Assembly: GCF_000025845.1 (NCBI RefSeq) | Contig: NC_014014.1 | Span: 524,832 to 588,831, forward strand | Source: Mycoplasma crocodyli MP145 | Lineage (GTDB): Bacteria; Bacillota_I; Bacilli_A; Mycoplasmatales; Metamycoplasmataceae | DNA: 64,000 nt | Direction of reading: 5' to 3' | Shown here: one piece after another, positions 33,000 through 41,424 of the stretch | How the letters are laid out: each line of letters begins with the position of its first letter | How positions within the stretch are numbered: position 1 is the stretch's first letter | Notes under the pieces: generated by a model | What the model was told of the DNA's origin: nothing | What the model saw: only the letters and a program-made list of their open reading frames with translations | Database searches by the model: none | Translations under genes and position numbers: made by a program

Positions 33000-33801
33000 T
33001 TTTGCCTTCTTTCTCATTTTTTGCTATTTGATTTGTTAAAGGGAAACTATCAAGTAATTCATTTCTAATTTTGGTTCTTAAATTTTCTATAATATGAGAA
33101 TCCATTTTTATTCTTTCTCTTGTAGCTCAATAATTTTCAAATTCAATATCTTTTAATTTTGGGTTATCTCTGTTTGGTGGGAAAATAATAAGAAATTTAA
33201 TATAAATTGGTAATTTTTTCTTACTGAATGTTTGAGAAATTTGTTTTAATATCTTTATTTGATCTGCTAAGGTTAGCGAAGCTGCAATTGCTTCTTTTTC
33301 ATCTTGGTGCAAGTCAACCATTCTCTTAAACGCTTCTGTTGAGATTGAGAAAACAGAGTTTACATAAAGTTGTTTTCTAATCCTTGCTTTACTATTAAAT
33401 ATTTGATTAGATTTAACTGGGTTTTTAGGAACTCTTGGTGAGAATTTAATAGGTATAAAGTAAGTTGTTCCTTTTTCTTCACCTATTACTAAAACACTTG
33501 AATTTTGAAGGAAAAGTTCACTTGTTTGTCCATTGTGTTTCATAACTATTGTTTGAGTAAATGTTTGATTTATTTTTTCTAATGTTTTTGGTATTCATGA
33601 AACTTGTTTTGGTGCTCCATAAGTATTTTCGTTAGTAATATCTTTTTCTATAATGTTATTTATAGCCAAAAGACTTTTGTTGTTTAATCTCAATATTTTA
33701 TAAATTGGGATGTTTTGTGCTTGTTTTGATGGTAATTCAGGGTCAAAAACAATTAAATCTTTGCTCTTGCTACCACTTAAAATATTTTCAATGTTATCCA
33801 T
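32992..33801 (-). CDS. 269-aa ICE protein, unknown
   Basis: Continuous across two TGA Trp codons. Soluble. Central part contains G-E-E-K-G-T-T-Y-F-I-P-I and a basic P-R-V-P-K-N-P-V-K-S segment; C-terminus is highly charged. Overlaps the SSB by 8 bases and the preceding gene by 8, so SSB and this protein are probably made together. It could be a DNA-handling partner, but no motif proves this. Confidence 0.72.
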
Positions 33802-34312
33802 TGTTTGTCTCCTTTTGTAGTTTTTTAATTTTTGTTTTAAGTATGTTAAATTCAGCTTGTGCTTGAATCTTTATTGGTTCAGGGAATATATTTTTTGGAT
33901 AATAATCATTAATATATTCACCTGTAAATTTAAGATTATTTAGTTTAAAGATTTTCTCTAAAATAAGCTCATCTCTTAAATGGTTATTTCTATAATTTTG
34001 GTAATATAATTCACCAGTAATAGTTAAATAATTAATTAAATGTTCTACTTCATTGCTTACTAATTCAGCAAAATAGTCATCAATTAATCAGCATATTTTT
34101 TTATTTATCTCTAAATTTTCTGGGTAGCCAGGTATTTCAGCTAATTCATTTATTTCATTTGGTGAAAACTCAAGATATTCAAGATATTTATTAATAATTC
34201 TATGTGGGTTATATTCTAATGAATATGCAACTGATTCAATGTGATTAATATTATTGTTTGTATCGATATCCTTAAAATACTTTGCATATTCTTTAATATT
34301 TTTTTTGGGCAT
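33794..34312 (-). CDS. 172-aa ICE protein, unknown
   Basis: Acidic to neutral helical protein starting M-P-K-K-N-I-K-E-Y, one TGA Trp at about residue 75. No signal or membrane span. Overlaps the 269-aa gene by 8 bases. Lies 17 bases after the DprA-like gene. Not recognised. Confidence 0.7.
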
Positions 34313-34329
34313 ATAAATTTTTCTCTTTC

Positions 34330-35088
34330 TTAATTTGTTTTGTTATCAATAAGATTCAACATACTAATTGAAGTTATCAAGTTTGCTCCTTGTTTAATAA
34401 GCATATTATTTCCATCATCAATTTCTATACCAGGAAAACAATCAACTTCTTTTCCTATATTCATAAAACAACCAGCAAGGTTAAAAATTTTGCTTTCTTT
34501 TTTAGATGAAAATACTATAAGTTCATTAGCTAATGCTGCTAATAGTAAATTTCTTTCCTTAAAACTTATTATTTTAGGTTTTGTAAGTGGTGGATATTGT
34601 GATATCCATAAATCATTGTCAACTTCATTATTTTTGTTTAATTCATCATTTCAACAAAATCCATTTGCAAAAATTCTTATTATTGGTTTATTAAATTTTT
34701 TATATTCATCAACAATTCTTTCATCAAAACCTTTGAAGCCATTTGTAATTAATTGAATATTTTTAATAGCAACATCCTTATTAATTATGAAATGTGCTAA
34801 AGATTTTTTATTAACAAGATCTCCTGTCAAACAGTAAATATTTTTCTTTTTAATTAATTCATAATCACCTTTGTAAAATAATACATATGGTGGATATTTA
34901 TAAATTAATAACTTGTCTGGATAGCCTGAATCAATAAAAGTTATATATTTAATGTCTTTTTGTTTTAAGTATTCCTTAATTTCTTTAAGTTTTTCATTAT
35001 CAATTGGAATGGTATTTTTTATAGACATAAATACCTTGAAATTGTCCCCGTTATTTAATCATGAGTAGTAAAGTAAATAATCATTCAT
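34330..35088 (-). CDS. DprA/Smf-like DNA-processing protein of the ICE
   Basis: 252 residues. D-S-G-Y-P-D-K-L-L followed by Y-P-P-Y-V-L-F-Y-K-G-D is the entry signature of the DprA Rossmann-like domain, and N-L-A-G-C-F-M-N-I-G-K-E-V-D-C-F-P-G matches its later A-x-P-G region. DprA loads RecA on single-stranded DNA. Here it may process incoming ICE DNA (inference). The true start is 35088 (AGGAGAAAA site); an internal Met 20 codons later would lose the N-terminus. Two TGA Trp codons. Confidence 0.82.
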
Positions 35089-35378
35089 TATTTTTCTCCT
35101 TTTGTTGTTTTTATTGCGCTTCCAGCGCAGCAATCAAGTTAGATTTAGAGAATTGCTAAGTTATAACAAAGTCATATCTATTAGTAAAGTGGGTGATTGA
35201 AAGTTTTTTTATAGAAGAGAATGAGATGTTTTTTTAAATCCCTTACCACACCTAACCACTATCTTAGGTGCTAAACCACCATAATATGTTTCCATAAGGT
35301 TTGTTAGCATTCTTCTATTTTTTATATCTTTATCAATGTTGTTATTAAATATAGGCTACTTGTTAGCCCAGTTGATAA
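35089..35378. other. Hairpin-rich non-coding region inside the ICE (candidate oriT, origin or RNA)
   Basis: 290 bases without an ORF between the polymerase-like and DprA-like genes, otherwise tightly packed. Three stems are visible: GCGCT/AGCGC with loop TCC (35116-35128), CACCTAA/TTAGGTG with an 8-nt loop (35249-35270), and GGCT/AGCC with a 7-nt loop (35354-35368). GC-rich islands contrast with surroundings. None is followed by a T tract, so these are not ordinary terminators. Confidence 0.5.
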
Positions 35379-36851
35379 TTACTTTCTTTCAATAACATTC
35401 CTATTTGTAAATTGTGTTGGTTCAGGAGTAAGGTGTGAATATTTTCCTGTAAGTTTAATCCCTTTTTTTCTTGCTTCATTTTGAAGGTATATCTCAAAAC
35501 TTGACTTGATTAAGGACCTATCTTTTTCATCACCATCTAGAGGCTTAGGTATGCCTGTTGGCACTTCCTTATAAATTCCCTTTGCTTCTAACTTGTAGTA
35601 ATTAGCAATTGCATGGTGGAACTTTGGTGTTATTGATGTTTGAAAGTATTCTTTTATATTTAATATTAGTTTTTCATCAAATGGTATCATTACACTGTCA
35701 AATATTGTTATGCAGTTATATTGGGTTGCTGTATCATTAATGTGATCAGCTTCTATTTCTTGTAATAAACTATTTTGCATCTTCTTATCTGGGTTTCTTT
35801 TGTATTTAATAATGAAGTCATAGAAATCCTTGTGATATTCCTTAAAGTACTGCATTATAGGTAATTTAAGCACAGCAGAAATGTTTTGTTGATATAAAAT
35901 ATTTGCTATAAAATGTGTTTTAAATTTGCTTCTAGACCAAGGTTGTTTTTTGGTCATAAAGTTATGTCTAAAATTCGGATTATTAATTAATTTATTTAAT
36001 AAATTATCATAAAAACCTTCATTTTTAAATAACTTTGCAAATTCTTCATCAGCACCTTTTTCTTTAAAAAAGGCATTAGTAAAAAGGATTACCTGGCTTG
36101 ATTTTAAATCAAGTTCAATAACCATTTTGTTGTCTATCAATACAGTTTGTCTCATTAATTTAGGCATTGATGTAAATAATGAGTATCTTCTTTTCTTAAT
36201 TCCTATTGTGTGGTATTTGAATGAATTGGTACCAGAAATTTGATCTAACTTTCTTAGGTTAATTAATCAACTATCTAATCTTCTATTGATTACTCTATAA
36301 TCAGAATAAGCCAAATCTATTAATTCTTCAAATGTTTTAAAGTTCTTAATACCCTCAAATTTTTTGTTAAATGTTTTAAGCATTAGCTTTTCATCATATG
36401 ATATTGTTCCAATTGTTTGTGTACAAACAGTTCTCTTCTTTGATGTAGAAATAATTTTGTGTTTCTTATCAAGGTTAAAGGTCATAATAGTATCTATATA
36501 TCAGTCAGGAGTAAAGTAAATATACTTTGTTCTTCCCATTCTTCCATAGAAACCTTCTGAAATATAGTGTTTGCTTCTAAAAATTAATTTTCTTTCAATA
36601 AAAAAATCTAGTAAATCTAAGTAAGATAATTTAGAACTTTTATATTTATTAAATTTCTTTGAAGAAATAGAACATTTAGATACTAATAATCTTTTTTCTT
36701 TTTGCTTTCCTTTAACTTTATTGTTTATATTTTTTTCAGCAAGTCAATATAAAAGTGCACCAAATTCAAGTAATTTGGTTTTTTTCTTTTCATCTAAATC
36801 ACTATTTTCGATTATTTTATAAATATGCAATGGTAGTTTAGCTTTAGTCAT
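35379..36851 (-). CDS. ICE end protein, replication-type, with family-A-polymerase-like motifs
   Basis: 490 residues. First gene of the ICE at its right end, behind an AAAGG site. N-terminal about 215 residues are basic with helix-turn-helix-like segments. From residue 229 on there are motifs in polymerase-A order: V-I-E-L-D-L-K-S-S-Q (D248, Q253; compare motif A D-Y-S-Q), a basic helix R307-S-K-F-K-T-H-F-I-A-N-I-L-Y320 (compare the O helix ending in Y-G), and T-I-F-D-S-V-M-I-P (D385; compare motif C H-D-E). This suggests a divergent palm-domain polymerase or initiator. Motif reading is mine; no family is confirmed. Position resembles CDS1 of other MICEs. Confidence 0.7.
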
Positions 36852-36898
36852 TTTCTTGCCTTTCAGAGCAAATAAAAAAACAATTGGTTTTCCAATTG

Positions 36899-36925
36899 CT
36901 ATCACACATTTTGTTTTAATCATTC
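36899..36925 (-). repeat. ICE terminal inverted repeat, right end
   Basis: Reverse complement begins GAATGATTAAAAC and ends GTGTGATAG. It matches the left terminal repeat at 20 of 27 positions, with the outer GAA, ATTAAA and TGTG blocks conserved. Confidence 0.65.
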
Positions 36926-36970
36926 TAAATATTAAATATTCTAAATATAAATATCTAAATATTAAATATT
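36924..36970. repeat. 17-bp direct repeat just outside the ICE
   Basis: A 17-bp sequence beginning TCTAAATATT occurs at 36924-36940 and 36954-36970 with a 13-bp spacer. Very AT-rich, so it may be chance or a target-site feature. Confidence 0.45.
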
Positions 36971-37100
36971 ATAAAAAATGTAAATTATTTAATTTCTATA
37001 ATAAAAATAAAGATGATTTTTCTAGAAATTAAATTGACTTAGTAAATAGATTTTATTCAATTTACTAATATATTACTTAAAAGTTGTATATAATAAAACT

Positions 37101-37472
37101 ATGAAAACATCAGACAAATTAATAATGACTTTTTTAACTATTGCAACCTTTGGTTTAATATGAATTAAATGAAATAAAGATAAAAAACATTCAAAAAATA
37201 CAATTTATCAAGTAAATAAAATACCTTGTGATGCAAACAAAATAATTGAGTATGTAGGTAATGGAAATATTACTGGTTTAAGCAAAACTTCAACAAGATT
37301 AATTATCGGAATTAAGGACCCTAATGAAATCAAACAAGAAGAATTAAAAAATTTAAAAGGTGTTAGTGGATTATTTATTTCATCAAAAACTATTTCATTA
37401 ATTTTTGGCGAATACACAAGCGCTATCCTAGAAGAACTTAAAAAAATCAGAGGTTAGAATGAAAACAATAGA
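37101..37472 (+). CDS. Membrane-anchored PTS EIIB-like protein lacking the active cysteine
   Basis: 123 residues. One membrane helix (about 7-22) precedes an EIIB fold: N-I-T-G-L-S-K-T-S-T-R-L corresponds to N-I-x4-H-C-A-T-R-L of glucose-type EIIB, but the phosphorylated Cys is Thr63 here. It therefore cannot carry phosphate in the usual way and may be a sensor or scaffold (inference). Three or four TGA Trp codons. A run of eight A near 37440 sets the C-terminal frame, so the protein ends at TAG 37470-37472, inside the helicase start (14-base overlap). A one-base change there would end it earlier. Confidence 0.75.
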
Positions 37473-40400
37473 TGAAAGATATAAAGCAATTTTAGATAAT
37501 TTATTGGAGGTTACAAGTAATGATCCTTCAATTTTTACTACAATAAATAATAGGCATTTTTTTGATGTTTATAAGTTATTTAATCCAACACATTTTGAAA
37601 CAATTTACAAAAACAAAGTTTTTGAAATCCCTATAATTGAAACTTCTTTACTAAAACTTGTTGGTCTTGTAGAAAAGGCGGAAACAAAAGAAGAATTAGA
37701 AAATTTATTGAAAGAAAATGAATATATTATAAGTGATTATAACGCTAGAATGCTTAATAATAATTTTGCAGAAACAAAGACTAAAATAAGAGAGTCTATT
37801 AATGCAAGTTTTCAAAAATCAACTATTAAATGAAAACTTCTTTTAAGCAAAGCAAATGAAATTAACGATGAGATTAATATATGACCACTTCATCTTTCAT
37901 TTATGTATGTATCCTTAGTTTTGGATGATAACAAGGTAATTTATGCCCCTTTATTTTTTAAAGAAGTTTTCATAAAATTTAGAAACGGAATACCTAATTT
38001 AATAAGTAATGGTGAGATTCACCTAAATGAAAAATTAATTTTTATTTTAAATAATCAAGGTTTTAACTTTTCTATAGATTTTGATATATCAAACTATAGC
38101 ATAGATGAATTAGTTAAAAAATTAAGTGTAGAATGGAATACATATTATCCAGAAATTCTTAACAATATTGGTAGTGTTTTTGATAAAAAAACTAATGAAA
38201 CCATTTTAAATCAATCTCTTCAATTTCATACCGGAATTGTTCTTGGAACATTTTTACCAGCCGGAGGATATAGCAGAAATAGAATGAAAGAAATAATTGA
38301 TAACGATGAAATCGATGACATTATTAGCGTAGATTTTAATAAAAACACATATAAAAATAAAGTTAAAAATTCAATTTTTAGTAAGGATTTAGCTCTATTT
38401 AAAATTACTCCAACCAACTACTCACAAGATAAAGCAATAATATCATCATTATGTCAAAATACCATAATATGAGGTCCGCCGGGAACTGGAAAATCTCAAA
38501 CAATTGTTAATATATTAACAAATGTTTTAGTATATGGAAAAAGTGCAATAGTGGCATCACAAAAAAAAGCTGCTTTAGAAGTTATTAGAAATAGATTAGG
38601 ATCTTTAAGTTGTTTTGGACTATTTATTTTAACATCAAAAGACATGAAAAAAAGATCATTTTTTGCTCCAATTAAACAGTATTTAGACTTTTTAGAAAAC
38701 TATGATAATGAAGTAAAAATTGATTATTTAAAAATAATAACAGACAAGGAAAAATTATGAGTTGATACACTTGTTGAAATTCAAAACAATGAAAAAGCAA
38801 ATGAAATTATTCAAGCATATTTTTACTTATACAATAACATTGATAAATTGGAAGATGAACAAATTAAATTTATTTTATCTCTACCAAAGAATATTATTTA
38901 TCCAGAAACAAACATTGAAAAAAGAATGGATAAAGTACTCATTAAAATCAATAAAGTATTTCCTCTTCCATTTCTAAAACGTTATAAATCAATTAAATTA
39001 CTAGGTGTAGAAATCAATAAAAACTTAAATGATTTCAAAGCAAATCTTGCAGAATTAGTTCGTGCTTTTAGAAATTTAGATACATATGATATTGAATGAT
39101 TAAATAAAATATTTGATCTCATGCCTAACTATGATTTAGCATCAATATCTAATGAAGAAATGATAAAAAATATAGCAGCATCAAGAATTATCAATAAGAT
39201 AAAAGTTTTTGATAAAGCAATGACAAGAAGATATAGAGAATTTGCTTCATCAGTAAGAATAGGAAATTTAGAACCTTATAAATTCGTTAAAGAATATGCA
39301 GATATGATTAAAGTTCTGTTCCCAATTATAATTGCAACACCAGACACCGATTTAAGTAAATGAAATAAGAATGAATTTGATTTTGGAATAATGGATGAAT
39401 CATCACAAATATTTATTGAAAAAGGACTTCCAATTTTATATCTTTCAAACATAAAAATTCTTGCCGGTGATGATAAACAAATGAAACCTTCAAATTGATT
39501 TGGTACAAGAAGTACAGACGATTCTATTTTTGGAAACGTTGAATCTTTACTCGATTATGCAACGTCTCTTGGTGTATATAATATACTATTAGATAAAAAC
39601 TATAGATCAAATTACGCATCATTAATGACTTTTTCAAGTAAATATTTTTATAATTCAAGCCTTGATGTTATTGATATTGCAACCGCTATAAAAGACAGTG
39701 CAATTGAAGTGATACAAGTTGATGGTGAATGATTGGATAATAAAAATATTAAAGAAGCTAAAAAAGCTCTTGAATTATGTAATGGATATATTGATAAATA
39801 CAAAAAAATTATTTTACTTGCCTTTAATGCAAAACAACGTGAGTATTTAACGGATTTAATTTATGAAGCATATCCTAAGTTAGAAGCTGCCATTAACGAA
39901 AGAAGATTAATGCTAAGAAATATTGAAAATATTCAGGGAGATGAAGCTGATTTAGTTATTTGTACAATTGCATATGATAAAAACTCTAAAATCAACTCTA
40001 CATATGTAGGTCGCTCTGGAGGAATGAACGCACTAAACGTTGCAATTTCAAGAGCAAAAGATAAGATGATAGTTATTAAAACAATTAAATCAGAGGATGT
40101 AAGTAATTTAACAAATAGTGAAGATACAAAGATTTTTAAGGAATGATTAAAGTTCCTTGAACTGGATGAAAACCAAAGAAAAACTATTTCAGTAGTTAAT
40201 GCTAATTATAATGAAGAAGACGAATTAAAAATAATTAAAAATCACTCAGAACTTGAACAAAATTTGCTTGATTATCTTGATAATATTATAAAATTAAATC
40301 CTTCTATAAAATACATAAAAGACTATACCATAGGAACATTGAACATTGATATAGCAACATTTATTGATGATAAAATTTATAAATGTTTTATATTTGATGA

Positions 40401-40791
40401 ATTTGAGTATGAAAATGACTATGAAGCTTTTGTAATTTTAAAAGATAAATTAAACTTCTTAAGATCAAAAAAATACGACATGATAATTCTTAATAGTATT
40501 AATTGATTAAGAGATAAAAATAAAATAGATGAACATTACTCACAAGAAAGTATTGATATGTTTAAAGAACAATACAATCAAATGATTGAAAATGAAAAAA
40601 TAGATCTTTTAAATTATAAACATACTAAAGAAGTAGAACTCAAAGATGAAAATCAAGATGCTAACGAAGAATTTGATGATGATATAAATAATAATCAAAT
40701 AGTAACTAAGGAACAATTCATAAAAGAACTTACTAAAGAAATCAATATTATAGAGGCTCTTGAAGGAGATATTCAAAATGAAACTGAATAA
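37459..40791 (+). CDS. Large SF1 helicase (Upf1/Dna2-like, AAA_11/AAA_12)
   Basis: 1110 residues. Walker A G-P-P-G-T-G-K-S (339-346), Walker B D-E-S-S-Q (646-650), Q-G-D-E-A-D-L (826-832) and motif VI N-V-A-I-S-R-A-K (860-867) give the full Upf1/Dna2-type set. The first about 330 residues contain no known domain. A helical insertion separates motifs Ia and II. The C-terminus beyond 950 looks nuclease-like in position but I see no catalytic set. At least six TGA Trp codons. Overlaps the EIIB-like gene and the ArsR gene. Such helicases occur in repair and in defence systems; which applies is open. Confidence 0.9.
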
Positions 40792-41137
40792 TTTTTTCAA
40801 ACTTTGTTCTTCTGATGTTAAGTTAAAAATTATGATTCATTTGTATTCATGTGATAAAAATGAATGTGATGTAAATGAATTTGTAAGATTATTTAATGAA
40901 AAACAAGCAAATATTTCAAAACACTTTATGGATCTAAGAAAGAACAAAGTTGTAACAACTAAAAAAACAGCACAAAATGTATTTTATAAAATGTCAAATA
41001 CATTTAAAAATCAATTTAATGATTACTTACATTTAATGTCTCATGATCATTGCTATAAAGATTTTTCTTGTTCTTGTTCATCAATAACAAACAATGAAGA
41101 TCAACATTGTGTACATGATTGTTGTGTTGAAAAATAG
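40778..41137 (+). CDS. ArsR-type HTH regulator with Cys/His-rich C-terminus
   Basis: 119 residues. A winged-helix segment (about 13-75, with N-E-K-Q-A-N-I-S-K-H-F-M-D-L-R as the recognition part) and a tail holding H89, H91, C92, C98, C100, H110, C111, H113, C115 and C116. ArsR proteins leave DNA when they bind metals or lose redox state; this cluster suggests metal or thiol sensing. Start at the ATG with AAGGAGAT upstream, overlapping the helicase by 14 bases. Probably autoregulates the operon; target sites were not identified. Confidence 0.85.
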   Translation: MKLNNFFKLCSSDVKLKIMIHLYSCDKNECDVNEFVRLFNEKQANISKHFMDLRKNKVVTTKKTAQNVFYKMSNTFKNQFNDYLHLMSHDHCYKDFSCSCSSITNNEDQHCVHDCCVEK

Positions 41138-41146
41138 TATTATTTC

Positions 41147-41170
41147 AAGTAGGTTATACCTACTTTTTTT
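41147..41170 (+). terminator. Terminator of the EIIB-like/helicase/ArsR operon
   Basis: Stem AAGTAGG/CCTACTT with a short loop and a T run, 10 bases after the ArsR stop. Confidence 0.8.
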
Positions 41171-41424
41171 TACACAAAATTATTAAAAAACAAAACTAAG
41201 TTTAAAACTATAAATAATAATCAAAAAATACAACTTTTTAGCAAAAATTATCCAATAAATTTTGCCCAATTTGAAATTTTATATTAAAATTAATAACAAA
41301 TTTTTTAAAACATAGCAAATAATGAAAAAAAAGATATAAAATATTGTTTTTTACAATTAGCATATCTTAAAAATTAATATTTTGGTTATATTTATATAGC
41401 AAAACATAGATAAAGCGAGGAAAA
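41171..41424. other. AT-rich intergenic region upstream of the giant surface protein
   Basis: No ORF or structured element seen. Plausible -10 sequences TATATT and TATATA lie about 30-40 bases before the GCGAGGAAAA ribosome-binding site. The rest is poly-A/T-rich. Confidence 0.4.

Larger units (their letters stand above)
16926..36925 (-). mobile_element. Mycoplasma integrative conjugative element, copy B
   Basis: 20.0 kb between imperfect 27-bp inverted ends. Leftward gene order: replication-type protein, structured region, DprA-like, two unknowns, SSB, a frameshifted gene, three unknowns, pilin-like, multi-spanning protein, VirB4/TraE ATPase, 92-aa protein, 1784-aa protein, three membrane proteins, lipoprotein, transposase remnant. 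The transfer genes match the Mbov_0395-0401 set of MICEs. No relaxase and no TraG/VirD4 was found. No convincing 8-bp target duplication flanks it. Confidence 0.85.

Noticed and set aside
35116-35128. GCGCT/AGCGC hairpin as an ordinary terminator
   Set aside because: No T tract on either strand, so kept as part of a structured region instead.
12017-36933. 8-bp target duplication around the ICE
   Set aside because: Compared all three flanks; no shared octamer at or within two bases of the assumed ends.
36924-36970. Possible CRISPR array start
   Set aside because: Only two AT-rich 17-bp units with a 13-bp spacer and no cas genes.
37101-37472. EIIB-like gene ending at 37458, giving K-K-I-R-G as C-terminus
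   Set aside because: Base-by-base reading shows eight A at 37440, which puts the TAG at 37456 out of frame; the frame ends at 37472.
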